Positions 45,299-53,470 of a DNA stretch of 64,000 nt are shown here, piece by piece. A program made the translations under genes and the position numbers. How positions within the stretch are numbered: the first letter of the stretch is position 1; each line of letters starts with the position of its first letter. The notes under the pieces were generated by a model. It worked only from the letters and a program-made list of their open reading frames with translations, did not search any database and was not told where the DNA came from. The DNA is from Nocardiopsis_B mangrovi. Its GTDB lineage: Bacteria; Actinomycetota; Actinomycetes; Streptosporangiales; Streptosporangiaceae. The DNA lies in assembly GCF_042653925.1 (NCBI RefSeq), contig NZ_JBHSFQ010000005.1, forward strand, positions 186,001 through 250,000, written 5' to 3'.

Positions 45299-46011
45299 CT
45301 GCACGCGAGGACACGGGGGCGCTGCGGCGCTCCCAGCCGCGGCTCAGTCCCGAACGCGTGCGCAACCAGGATTTCCCGCGTGCGTCGCTGGGCAGGCGCG
45401 GCTACGACGAGCAGGAAGTGCGGATGTTCATCGGCCGCGTCGCCGAGGACATCGCGGCCGGCGACGCCGAGCGGTCGAGCCTGCGGTCGGAGATCGAACG
45501 GCTGCGCCAGCGGTTCCGGGACCAGCAGTCCGCGCCCCCCGAGCCGCGGCCGAGCGGCCCGCCCGCCGACGCCGTCAACCTGCTGTCGGCGGCCCAGCAG
45601 CAGGCCGACGCCTACGTCGCCCAGGCCCAGGAGTACTGCCGCCAGCTCACCGAGCACGCGCGGCGGCAGGGCGAGGAGATCATGAACGAGGCGCGCGCCC
45701 ACGCCGAGGAGGCGGCCGAGGCCGCGGTGGCGGAGTACCGCGCGGGGTCCGGGGCGCGGCACAGCGCCGACCTGGAGGAGATCGAGCGGCGCGTGGCGTG
45801 GCTCCAGTCGTTCTCCCGCGCGGTGCAGATCCAGATGCAGGCCGCCAGCGACGCGTTCTCGCGGGAGATCATCCGGCTCGGCGACCTGTCCAGCGGCGGC
45901 TTCCAGGACCCGCGCTCCGACACCCCGGCCCCGGACACGCCTCCCGTCACCGGATCGCCGCACCCGGACGCCCTCCGCTCCGGGCCCGAACGGCCCGACC
46001 AGCGACGCTGA
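45295..46011 (+). CDS. DivIVA-domain coiled-coil protein
   Basis: A 238-residue protein whose N terminus (LSPERVRNQDFPRASLGRRG followed by YDEQEVRMFIGRVAED) is the DivIVA lipid-binding segment that recognises curved membrane. A long coiled coil with heptads and Gln/Glu-rich stretches runs from about 55 to 190 and the tail is Pro/Asp-rich. The GTG lies inside the flavohaemoglobin stop codon (GTGA) with GGAGG in the preceding gene's end, so expression is coupled to it. It is not the main DivIVA, which normally sits in the ftsZ region; a role in placing the oxidoreductase at the membrane is only inference. Confidence 0.88.
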   Translation: MTAREDTGALRRSQPRLSPERVRNQDFPRASLGRRGYDEQEVRMFIGRVAEDIAAGDAERSSLRSEIERLRQRFRDQQSAPPEPRPSGPPADAVNLLSAAQQQADAYVAQAQEYCRQLTEHARRQGEEIMNEARAHAEEAAEAAVAEYRAGSGARHSADLEEIERRVAWLQSFSRAVQIQMQAASDAFSREIIRLGDLSSGGFQDPRSDTPAPDTPPVTGSPHPDALRSGPERPDQRR

Positions 46012-46012
46012 C

Positions 46013-46040
46013 GGAGGGCGGCACCCCCGTGCCGCCCTCC
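46013..46040 (+). terminator. Hairpin after the globin/DivIVA operon
   Basis: GGAGGGCGGCAC (46013-46024) pairs perfectly with GTGCCGCCCTCC (46029-46040) around CCCC, starting two bases after the stop codon. Confidence 0.75.
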
Positions 46041-46363
46041 CCGCGGCGGCGACCCACCGTAGGGATTCATCACGTTCCGTGACGTATACCCGTGCCCGGG
46101 GCTGTTATGCGAAGGAGGGGCAAAACCTCCCCCATCGCTTGGTAGCAGGGTTGGCGCACGCGAACACGTCCCGTAGTGTCGAAATCGTTGTGCAGCAGGT
46201 CCGACAGCGTGGCCTCAAACGCCATCACATGCGTCCCTGCGATCACCGCCGGAGCCATCCGCCGGGAGATCTCGAACCCGGCCGCCCGGCACGACCGCGG
46301 GGGCCGATCCGCACCAGGGCATGTGATCGGCGGTCCCACTCCGTAGAAGCAGGGAACGTCACG
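46041..46363 (+). promoter_or_regulatory. Upstream region of the sigma factor gene
   Basis: A 323-bp gap with lower G+C than its surroundings. GGGTATAC on the minus strand near 46085-46092 resembles a general-stress -10 but faces away from the gene. A minus-strand frame at 46070-46339 exists but has no motif or ribosome-binding site. I see no other structured element. Confidence 0.35.
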
Positions 46364-47206
46364 ATGCGCTCATCGAGCACGCTCCGCAACCGGAAAGAGA
46401 CCGCACCCCCGCTTCCGCGGCGTCCAGCGCGAAGCGGCAGATCAGACGAGGCGTACTACGCCTCGACCCGCGAGCTCTTCGACGAGCTCGCCCGCACCGA
46501 GAAAGGCGACCCCCGGCACGAGGAGATCTACCGTGCCCTGGTCGACCTGCACTCTCCGGTGATCCGGCGCATCGCGCGCCGCTACCGCAACCGCGGGGAG
46601 CCCGAGGAGGACCTCCGCCAAGTGGTGACCGTCGGCCTGGTCCAGGCCATCCGGGACTTCGATCCCGACTACGGCAAGGAGTTCATCTCCTACGCGCTGC
46701 CGATGATGACCGGCGAGGTCAAGCGGCACTTCCGCGACCGCACGTGGGCCATCAGGGTCCCGCGCAAGCACCAGGAGAAGCGACCGGAGCTCAACCGGGT
46801 GACCTCGACGTTCGCCCAGGAGCACGGCCGGTCTCCGACGGTCGCCGAGATCGCGGAGCTGCTGGAGATGACCGTCGACGAGACGCTGGAGCTCATCGAC
46901 GCCTCGGCCGCCTACAGCGCGCTCTCCCTCGACGTGCCCTTCGGGGCCGACGAGGAGGAGAAGACGCTCGGCGACACGCTCGGGGAGGAGGACCACGCCC
47001 TGGAGAGCGTCGCGGACCGCGCGTCGCTCCGGCCGGCGCTGGCCACGCTCTCGGCGCGCGACCGCAAGATCGTCCTGCTGCGGTTCGCCGGGAACAAGAC
47101 GCAGGCGCAGATCGCCGAGATCGTCGGGCTGTCGCAGATGCACGTGTCGCGCACCCTGGCGGCTTCGCTGGCCAAGCTCCGGGCGCAGCTCGTGCCCGAT
47201 ATGTAG
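46364..47206 (+). CDS. SigB/SigF-family (group 3) stress sigma factor
   Basis: A 280-residue sigma factor. Region 2 includes DLRQVVTVGLVQAIRDFDPD and FISYALPMMTGEVKRHFRDR, followed by TWAIRVPRKHQE, the SigB/F/G hallmark; region 3 covers the HGRSPTVAEIAELLEMTVDE segment; and region 4 ends with KTQAQIAEIVGLSQMHVSRT and a final helix. It directs stress or developmental promoters and is usually controlled by an anti-sigma factor; none is adjacent. AGGGAACG precedes the ATG. Confidence 0.93.
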   Translation: MRSSSTLRNRKETAPPLPRRPARSGRSDEAYYASTRELFDELARTEKGDPRHEEIYRALVDLHSPVIRRIARRYRNRGEPEEDLRQVVTVGLVQAIRDFDPDYGKEFISYALPMMTGEVKRHFRDRTWAIRVPRKHQEKRPELNRVTSTFAQEHGRSPTVAEIAELLEMTVDETLELIDASAAYSALSLDVPFGADEEEKTLGDTLGEEDHALESVADRASLRPALATLSARDRKIVLLRFAGNKTQAQIAEIVGLSQMHVSRTLAASLAKLRAQLVPDM

Positions 47207-47226
47207 CCGGATCCCGGCGGCGCACC

Positions 47227-47274
47227 ATGGGCCGGGCCCCGGACCGCCGCGAGCGGTTCCGGGGCCCGGCCCAT
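47227..47274. terminator. Large bidirectional terminator between sigma factor and VKOR
   Basis: ATGGGCCGGGCCCCGG (47227-47242) pairs with CCGGGGCCCGGCCCAT (47259-47274) and the stem continues inward with one mismatch to a small loop. It serves the two convergent genes. Confidence 0.75.
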
Positions 47275-47323
47275 TCGTGCCGCCGCCGGGAGAGGTGCGC
47301 GTCCGCCACCGGCGTCCGGGGCG

Positions 47324-47965
47324 CTAGAGCAGGCTGCTCCAGCTGTCCCGGAAGGCGTGCAGGATCGCGCCGGCGACGGCGATCGCCCACACGGTGAGCA
47401 CCACCGTGTGGTTGCGCGCCAGCGCGTCCAGCGGCCGGTGCAGCCCAGGGGGTACGCGGAGGTGGCCGGCGCGCAGGTTGTGCAGGGTGACGTACCAGAA
47501 GACCGGGACCGTCACCGCCCACACCGCCATGCAGTAGGGGCACAGCGCCCCGATCCGGTACAGGCTCTGGAAGATCAGCCAGTGCACGAACCCGGCGCCG
47601 AAGACGGTGCCCGCCTGCAGTCCGAGCCAGAACCAGCGGCGGAACACGCCCTCCGCCAGCAGCGCCGCGCCCACGGCGGCCACGATCGCGAAGCAGGCCA
47701 CCCCGATCACCGGGTTGGGGATGTCGCCGAACGCGGTCGCCTGGGGGGTGTCCATCACGGTGCCGCAGGACAGCACCGGGTTGATGCTGCACGCGGGGAC
47801 GTGGTCCGGGTTCTGCAGGACCCGGACCTTCTCGACCAGCAGGGCGCCGGCGGCGGCCAGGCCGATCGCGCCCCCGGCGGTGAGCAGCCAGGGCAGCGCG
47901 CGGCTGATGACCGGCACCGCGGCGCCGGGGGCCGGCCGGGGCGGGGCGGCGGCGGGCGCTGTCAC
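47324..47965 (-). CDS. VKOR-family membrane protein (DsbB-like)
   Basis: A 213-residue vitamin K epoxide reductase homologue that reoxidises DsbA-like proteins using menaquinone. Four to five membrane segments are visible; the redox cysteines are in ACSINPVLSCGTVMDTPQA and in the active-site motif ALCPYCMAVW. The GTG start overlaps the stop of the DsbA-like gene (GTGA), so the oxidant pair is made together. The TQA...FGDIPNPVIGV region is the family core. Confidence 0.92.
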   Translation of the reverse strand: MTAPAAAPPRPAPGAAVPVISRALPWLLTAGGAIGLAAAGALLVEKVRVLQNPDHVPACSINPVLSCGTVMDTPQATAFGDIPNPVIGVACFAIVAAVGAALLAEGVFRRWFWLGLQAGTVFGAGFVHWLIFQSLYRIGALCPYCMAVWAVTVPVFWYVTLHNLRAGHLRVPPGLHRPLDALARNHTVVLTVWAIAVAGAILHAFRDSWSSLL

Positions 47966-48636
47966 GACAGCTCCCGGTCGATCATCGCCGACAGGGTCCC
48001 GTAGGAGGGCATCGGGTCGGTCTGGCGGCCGTTGACGAAGATGGTCGGGGTGCCCTGCACGCCCAGCGCCAGGCCGTCGTCGAAGTCGGCGCGCACCCGG
48101 TCGAGGGTGGCCGGGTCGGCGGCGTCCTCGGCGAACCGCTCGGTGTCGAGGCCGAGCTCTTCGGCGAAGCCCTCGAACTCCCCGGCCTTGGACTCGCCGG
48201 ACTCGCCCCACTCCTCCTGGGTCTCGTACATCTTGATGTACATCTCCTCCAGCTCCCCCTGCCGCGCGGCGGCCTCCACCGCTGTGGCGGCGGTCTCGGA
48301 GTTGGTGTGGCCGGGCATGGGGAAGTAGCGGATGACCAGGTTGATGCGGCCGTCGTAGTCCTCGCGGAGCCGTTCCATGATGGGGAACTGGGCGCGGCAC
48401 GCCTCGCATTCGAAGTCCAGGAACTCCACCACGGTCACCTCGGCGCCGGGCGCCTCGGCGAGGTAGTGGCTGTCCTCGCGCACCAGCAGGTCCTCCGGTG
48501 CCGGGGCGGAGGGGGACGCGGCGGATTCGGCCGCGCCCTCGGAGGGGGCGGATCCCCCGGCGACGACGACGAACGCGCCGAGGGCGAGTGCGGACGCGGC
48601 GATGAGCGCCAGCGTGATGACCAGGTTCTTGCTCAT
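47962..48636 (-). CDS. Membrane-anchored DsbA-like thiol oxidoreductase
   Basis: A 224-residue thioredoxin-fold protein with an N-terminal anchor (NLVITLALIAASALALGAFV), a short Ser/Ala/Pro linker and the active site FLDFECEACRAQFP (C-E-A-C), plus the cis-Pro motif VQGTPTIFVNGRQ. It introduces disulfides outside the membrane and is recycled by the VKOR protein encoded next. I start it at the ATG at 48636; an ATG four codons upstream (MHHHMSKN) is also possible. Confidence 0.92.
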   Translation of the reverse strand: MSKNLVITLALIAASALALGAFVVVAGGSAPSEGAAESAASPSAPAPEDLLVREDSHYLAEAPGAEVTVVEFLDFECEACRAQFPIMERLREDYDGRINLVIRYFPMPGHTNSETAATAVEAAARQGELEEMYIKMYETQEEWGESGESKAGEFEGFAEELGLDTERFAEDAADPATLDRVRADFDDGLALGVQGTPTIFVNGRQTDPMPSYGTLSAMIDRELS

Positions 48637-48767
48637 GTGGTGGTGCATCCAGATCTGGTGGGCCGGGCGCGGCGGGCGCGGCGGGAGGGGCCCGCGGCGC
48701 CGGGGGCGCGCGGGACGGGGGGACCGGACCGGGGCACGCGGGTGGAGCGCGCCCACTGGCGGTCGGC

Positions 48768-49187
48768 CTAGACCCTCCGGATGCAGAGGGAGGTGAGCAG
48801 CCGCGCGCCGCTGGGCCGGGGACCGGCGTCGGGGACCAGCCGCCATGGGCGGGACGGCGGGGCCGACCACGCGGCGGCGGCCAGGACCGCGGCGTGCGAC
48901 AGCAGCATGGGCCCCGATCCGTCACCGGATCGGGGCGCGATGGCGGATCCCGCACCGACGTCACACACGGGGCCCGTTTCGGGGTCGTCGTGCGCGGCGG
49001 GCGCCGTCCCCGCTTCGCCGGGCGTGACAGCGGCCGTGGCGGGGGCGGGCGCGGCGGCGACGGCCGCCGGTGCGGCCGGGACCACGGAGTGGCAGATCGC
49101 GCAGAGGGCGTAGGCCATGACCGCCAGGCACAGCAGCACCGCGCGCGGCGAGCTGCGCGGTCCGCGGATCCCGGTCGGCCGTCTCAC
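48768..49187 (-). CDS. Hypothetical small membrane protein
   Basis: A 139-residue protein with two hydrophobic segments (AVLLCLAVMAYALCAICHSV and MLLSHAAVLAAAAW) and an Ala/Pro/Thr-rich middle. C-x2-C-H occurs at the end of the first segment. The pattern recalls small secreted or membrane proteins with a metal-related His/Cys such as DUF6153 proteins, but the match is weak. The GTG start at 49187 is chosen as the first codon after a weak AGGCTC. It points toward the DsbA/VKOR pair, 131 bases away. Confidence 0.5.
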   Translation of the reverse strand: MRRPTGIRGPRSSPRAVLLCLAVMAYALCAICHSVVPAAPAAVAAAPAPATAAVTPGEAGTAPAAHDDPETGPVCDVGAGSAIAPRSGDGSGPMLLSHAAVLAAAAWSAPPSRPWRLVPDAGPRPSGARLLTSLCIRRV

Positions 49188-49295
49188 GATCCGAGAGCCT
49201 ATCCCGCCCCGCACGCACCCCGGATCCGGGTCACCCGCCCTCACGGAGGGGCCGCCGGCCGGCCCGCGGCGTTGACCTGCCGGCCGGCCGACGGG

Positions 49296-49774
49296 TCAGC
49301 GCCCCGGGCGGCGGAACGGGCCGAGGCATCCGGCCGCCATCGCCGCGAGTGCCGCGACACACAGCCACGCGAAAGCGTCGCCGATCACCGAGTAGACCGT
49401 GGTGACCCCCCGGGTGGGCACGTAGGCGACCATGGTCTGCTGCCCAGTGGCGAAGTAGTCGGTGGCCGCCAGCGTCCGCCCCTGGTGGTCGACCGCGTTG
49501 GCGCGTCCGCGGCTCGCCTGGCGGAACAGGGAGAAGCCGTTCTCCACCGCCCGGAACACCGCGTTGCGCGCGTGCATCTCCTTGATGCCCTCCCAGGTGT
49601 TGGCGCTGACCAGCATGATGGGGGGATGTCCCATGCGGCCTGCATGGCGAACAGGGAGAGCGCGGTCCCGGCCAGGAGCCAGGCGTAGCGGACCGGTCGC
49701 GGCGGGCCCGTCCGGGCGGCGGCGGCCGGGCCGTCCGCCGGGACGGTGTCGTGGACGGGGGCGTTCGGTGTCAT
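49296..49774 (-). pseudogene. Internally deleted, frameshifted apolipoprotein N-acyltransferase-like gene
   Basis: The first ~50 codons from an ATG at 49774 encode a Lnt-like N terminus with its first membrane segment (YAWLLAGTALSLFAMQAAWD). The frame is then lost and, in another frame, the C-terminal end of the nitrilase domain appears (MLVSANTWEGIKEMHARNAV, NGFSLFRQASRGRANAVDHQ, TVYSVIGDAFAWLCVAAL). About 300 codons, including the other membrane segments and most of the catalytic domain, are deleted at about 49625. Confidence 0.75.
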
Positions 49775-49839
49775 GGGCGGCCGTTCTCGTCGTCGGGGTC
49801 CGGGAGGCGCGGGAAGAGGGAGCGGGGGCGGCGTGCCGC

Positions 49840-50520
49840 TCACCGGCGGGCGTGACGGGACGCGCGGCGGGCGGCTGAGACCGCGCGCAGGCGCACCGCG
49901 ATGAAGCAGAGCGCGGCGACGGCGACCGCGGCGGCGACCGCCTTGGAGGCGATGCCCACGTAGCCTTCGACCAGGTACCAGCTCTCGCCCAGCAGGTAGC
50001 CGGCGAGGATGAACGCGGTGTTCCAGATGAGGCTGCCCAGGGCCGTCAGCCCCAGGAACCCCGCAACGGGCATGCGCTCGATCCCGGCGGGCACCGAGAT
50101 CAGGCTGCGGAAGATCGGGATCATCCGGCCGAAGAAGACCGCCATGGGCCCGTAGCGCCGGAACCACCACGCCTCGGTCCTGTCGAGGTCGGAGACCTTG
50201 ACCAGCGGCACCCGCGCCGCCATCGCCCGGAACCGGTCGCGGCCCAGCAGCGCCCCGACCCAGTAGAGGGCGAGGGCGCCCGCGGTCGAGCCCGCCGTGG
50301 TCCACGCGATCGCCTCGGCGAGGCCCAGGTCGCCCCTGCTCGCGGCGAACCCGGCCAGGGGCAGGATCGCCTCGCTGGGGATCGGCGGGAACAGGTTCTC
50401 CAGCGCGATGGCCAGGCCCGCACCGGGGCCGCCGAGAGCCTCCATCAGCCCGACCACCCATCCGACGAGCCCGTCGTCGGGATGGGCGGCGGTCGCGAGG
50501 GGAACGGGCGCGATCGTCAC
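49840..50520 (-). CDS. DedA-family membrane protein
   Basis: A 226-residue DedA/SNARE-associated membrane protein. Typical features are ALENLFPPIPSEAILPLAGF, FRRYGPMAVFFGRMIPIFRS with the essential Arg, and VPAGIERMPVAGFL, followed by helices with GSLIWNTAFILAGYLLGE. DedA proteins contribute to lipid flipping (undecaprenyl phosphate or phosphatidylethanolamine) and membrane potential. The first 72 codons and the upstream region are duplicated at 57102-57431. Confidence 0.93.
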   Translation of the reverse strand: MTIAPVPLATAAHPDDGLVGWVVGLMEALGGPGAGLAIALENLFPPIPSEAILPLAGFAASRGDLGLAEAIAWTTAGSTAGALALYWVGALLGRDRFRAMAARVPLVKVSDLDRTEAWWFRRYGPMAVFFGRMIPIFRSLISVPAGIERMPVAGFLGLTALGSLIWNTAFILAGYLLGESWYLVEGYVGIASKAVAAAVAVAALCFIAVRLRAVSAARRASRHARR

Positions 50521-50638
50521 GTGGCACTCCTGGCATCAGGCATCGGGGCGAACCGCCCCGAGGGCGAGAACCCCCGAACGGGGCGAGGCCCCCCGAACGG
50601 GGCGGTCCAGCAGTGCCCGGGGGCACCACCGAAACGCT
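50291..50638. repeat. Direct repeat A: dedA 5' region (partner 57102-57431)
   Basis: This 348-bp segment (start of dedA plus its upstream sequence) is almost identical to 57102-57431, in the same orientation; only a few single-base changes and one 18-bp deletion in the partner are seen. The 18-bp difference removes one of two tandem CCCCGAACGGGGCG-type units at 50573-50604. The pair brackets a 6.5-kb accessory segment. Confidence 0.95.
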
Positions 50639-51236
50639 AGGAGCGCGGCGGCCCGCGTCCCACGGGGTCGACCGCCCAGGTCGCGCGGGGGTCCCCAACC
50701 CCCGAAGGTGCGGAACTCCGCAGTACCGGAGGCCCGCGGAGCTGGCTAGCCTTCAGCGGGAACGGACGAACACGGAAGGCACGCGGAGGACACGACGCAA
50801 GCCGCCGGGCACCCGGCCGCGCAAGGAAGCGACCGCGCGCCGGGCGTGCCCGACTGGCCCGGCCGGGCGATGACGCTCGGCGGCACGTTCCCACGCGAGC
50901 CGGCCGGTCCGGACTCCGGATTCAACGACCCGCCGTCGGTCCGGTCATGGGGGTCGCGCCGGGCGGCCGCCCGCATCGGTGGATTCCAGGGGGTGAGTCC
51001 GCTCCGGTCGTAGCCATGGGGCGGGGTGAACGACGGCGGGACCGGGGGCGCGGCGCGCTGCTCCTTCTCCTCCGATGATGGGTACTGAGCCGAGCGGAAT
51101 GGCATCGATCAAGGTCCTCGTCAGCGGCAGCTTCTCCGCTCAGCCACTGAGCGTCTTGCGGCGCCGCCGTCCGTGATCGTCAGGGGTCCGGTGATCAGCC
51201 GCGGCGATCGCTACAGGGCCGGGGCACGACGGGTCA
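50639..51236. other. 598-bp intergenic region at the left border of the island
   Basis: No gene is supported. The sequence is G+C-rich with only Arg/Pro-rich frames and lacks ribosome-binding sites. It starts where the dedA direct repeat ends and finishes at the stop of the LysR gene, so one island junction should lie within it. Confidence 0.45.
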
Positions 51237-52151
51237 TCACCGACGTCTCGCGGGAGCCTCGTGGAGGCCCGTCATCTCGCTGGTGGCATGCTCCTCGCGG
51301 ACGAACCGCGCGAACTGCTCGGCGGCGGGGGCGATGCTGCGGATCGTCGACACGACCATCCCGGCCGGGCGCGTAAGCGGGACCGTCAACGGAATCTGCA
51401 CGGTGTGCCGCGCGGGCCGGGGATCGGCGGGGATGATCGCGGCTCCGATGCCGGCAGCGACCAAAGCGTGCAGTGTGGACAGCTCGGTCGCCTCCATCAG
51501 GATCCGCGGGGTGAGGCCGAGCCCCATGAGGTAGCGGTCGGTGATCTGCCGGAGACCGAACTCCGGGCGGAGGGCGACGAAGCCGACCCTTTCCAACTCG
51601 GCTGTTCCGATGGTGTCCCGGTCGGCGTCACGGTGCCCGGCGGGCACGGCCAGAACCAGGGTTTCCTGGGTGAGCTCTTCCCAGCCGATGTCCTCCGCCG
51701 TGGGACGGGGACTGATGAAGCCGACGTCCGCGCCCCCGTTGCGGACCGCATCGACGACGTCGTCGGCCGGACCTCCGGTGAGCAGGAACCGCACGTTGGG
51801 GAAGAGTTGCTGGTAGCTCTCGATGAGCGCGGGGACCAGCCAGGACCCGAAAGATGTGACGAAGGCGAGGGAGACCACCCCGGCCGCCGGATCTTTCAGG
51901 GCGTCTATGCGTGCACGGGCGTCGTCGAACTCCGAAAGCATACGGGCGGCGTGGGGGATGAGGATCTCTCCGTAACGGTTGAGCCGCAGACGACGTCCCT
52001 CCCTGTCGAACAGGTTGACACCGAGTTCGCCTTCGATCCTCGCGAGCGATCGGGACAGTGCGGGCTGAGTCATCCGCAGCGCCTCGGCGGCGCGGGTCAC
52101 GTTGTGCTGCCGCGCCAGCTCCAGAAAGTGGGCGAGTTCGTCGAGCCTCAT
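51237..52151 (-). CDS. LysR-family transcriptional regulator
   Basis: A 304-residue LysR regulator. The winged helix-turn-helix is ELAHFLELARQHNVTRAAEA then LRMTQPALSRSLARIEGELG, and the rest is a two-lobed effector domain (VVSLAFVTSFGSWLVPALI, RPEFGLRQITDRYLMG, AGIGAAIIPADPR). I start at the ATG at 52151 (MRLDELAHFL). It diverges from the CoA-transferase operon, with a T-N11-A site between them, and is the likely activator sensing a pathway acid, as RipR/ItcR does for itaconate genes elsewhere. Confidence 0.92.
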   Translation of the reverse strand: MRLDELAHFLELARQHNVTRAAEALRMTQPALSRSLARIEGELGVNLFDREGRRLRLNRYGEILIPHAARMLSEFDDARARIDALKDPAAGVVSLAFVTSFGSWLVPALIESYQQLFPNVRFLLTGGPADDVVDAVRNGGADVGFISPRPTAEDIGWEELTQETLVLAVPAGHRDADRDTIGTAELERVGFVALRPEFGLRQITDRYLMGLGLTPRILMEATELSTLHALVAAGIGAAIIPADPRPARHTVQIPLTVPLTRPAGMVVSTIRSIAPAAEQFARFVREEHATSEMTGLHEAPARRR

Positions 52152-52160
52152 CCTTCCATT

Positions 52161-52175
52161 ATGCATATTTCGCAT
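52161..52175. promoter_or_regulatory. LysR-type box (T-N11-A) in the divergent promoter
   Basis: ATGC-ATATTTC-GCAT is an interrupted dyad containing T-N11-A, with a further GCATGA half-site repeated downstream (52182-52187). It lies in the 81-bp, A+T-rich gap between lysR and the CoA-transferase gene. Confidence 0.6.
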
Positions 52176-52232
52176 GAACTACGCATGATCTTTTCATTTC
52201 CCTGCGGTGATGCAGGCATTGATGATGTCTTC

Positions 52233-53465
52233 ATGCACGTCAAGGATAAAGAATCGAGTGGTGTTCGTCCGTACAAACCGTTGGCGGGCGTGGTGGTCGT
52301 CTCACTCGAACAGGCCGTGGCAGGCCCGTTCGCCTCGCGGCAGCTTGCCGATCTGGGCGCGACGGTGTTCAAGATCGAGCGGCCCGGTGCGGGGGACCTC
52401 GCACGCGGCTACGACCGCACCGTGCGCGGCATGGCGAGCCATTTCATGTGGCTGAACCGGGGCAAGTACTCCGTGGAACTGGACGCGAAGACCCTGGCGG
52501 GCCGTGAGCTGCTGGGCGAGCTGGTCGATACCGCTGACGTCGTGATCCAGAACCTTGCACCCGGCGCGATGGAGCGGCTCGGGTTCGGCTCGGAGCGGCT
52601 TCGTGCGCAGCGACCGGCCCTGATCACCTGCGACATCTCCGGATACGGTCGCGGCGGCCCCTACGGGGACAAGAAGGCGTATGACCTGCTCATCCAATGT
52701 GAAGCGGGCCTGGTCTCGATCACCGGGACCTCGGAGCAGCCCTCGAAGGTGGGCTTGTCCATCGCCGACATCTGCACCGGGATGTATGCCTATTCGGGTG
52801 TCTTGACCGCCCTCTACGACCGAGACCGGACCGGCATCGGAGCCGGCCTTGAGGTGTCGATGCTCGAAGCACTCGGCGAGTGGATGGGCTACCCCCTCTA
52901 TTACACCGAGTACGGCGGGGACCAGCCGCCCCGGGCCGGCGCCAGCCACGCCACCATCGCGCCTTACGGACCGTTCACCGCAGCCGATGGCATCACCCTC
53001 AACCTCGGTCTACAGAACGAACGCGAGTGGAAGGCGTTCTGCACGACGGTGCTCCAGCAACCAGAGCTCGCCGACGCACCCCGCTTCGCCGGCAACACCG
53101 ACCGCGTGGCGCACCGCGCAGAGCTCGACGCGATCATCCAATCGGTGTTCGACTCGATCACCGGCGCAGAGGCGGCAGCACGGCTGGATGCCGCCCCGAT
53201 CGCCTGGGCCCAGCAGCGCACGATCGCTGAGTTCGCCCGACACCCGCAGCTGCGCGCCCGGGACCGGTGGCGGACCGCTACGAGCCCCGTGGGCGACGTG
53301 TGTGCCCTCCGCCCGCCGGTCACGGTCGCGGGCTTCGAACAGGAGACCGGCAGCATCCCCGCTCTCGGCGAGCACAACGACGTGGTCCGCGACTGGCTCG
53401 CCCGCCGTTCCGAGCCCGCCCGACTCGACGTGTCCCGATCCCCGCACCCCTTCACAACGGAGTGA
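52233..53465 (+). CDS. Family III (CaiB/BaiF) CoA-transferase
   Basis: A 410-residue CoA-transferase. LAGVVVVSLEQAVAGPFASR, LGATVFKIERPGAGDLARGY, FMWLNRGKYSVELD and KAYDLLIQCEAGLVSITG mark the family; the Asp of AYDLLIQ is the CoA-ester-forming residue. In this gene company it most probably transfers CoA from succinyl-CoA to a C5 dicarboxylate such as itaconate, mesaconate or citramalate. No strong ribosome-binding site precedes the ATG at 52233. Five bases separate it from the transporter gene. Confidence 0.92.
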   Translation: MHVKDKESSGVRPYKPLAGVVVVSLEQAVAGPFASRQLADLGATVFKIERPGAGDLARGYDRTVRGMASHFMWLNRGKYSVELDAKTLAGRELLGELVDTADVVIQNLAPGAMERLGFGSERLRAQRPALITCDISGYGRGGPYGDKKAYDLLIQCEAGLVSITGTSEQPSKVGLSIADICTGMYAYSGVLTALYDRDRTGIGAGLEVSMLEALGEWMGYPLYYTEYGGDQPPRAGASHATIAPYGPFTAADGITLNLGLQNEREWKAFCTTVLQQPELADAPRFAGNTDRVAHRAELDAIIQSVFDSITGAEAAARLDAAPIAWAQQRTIAEFARHPQLRARDRWRTATSPVGDVCALRPPVTVAGFEQETGSIPALGEHNDVVRDWLARRSEPARLDVSRSPHPFTTE

Positions 53466-53470
53466 ACGCA

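Noticed and set aside
46070..46339. An 89-codon minus-strand frame upstream of the sigma factor
   Set aside because: Some segments look protein-like, but there is no ribosome-binding site and it covers the expected sigma-factor promoter; too weak to annotate.
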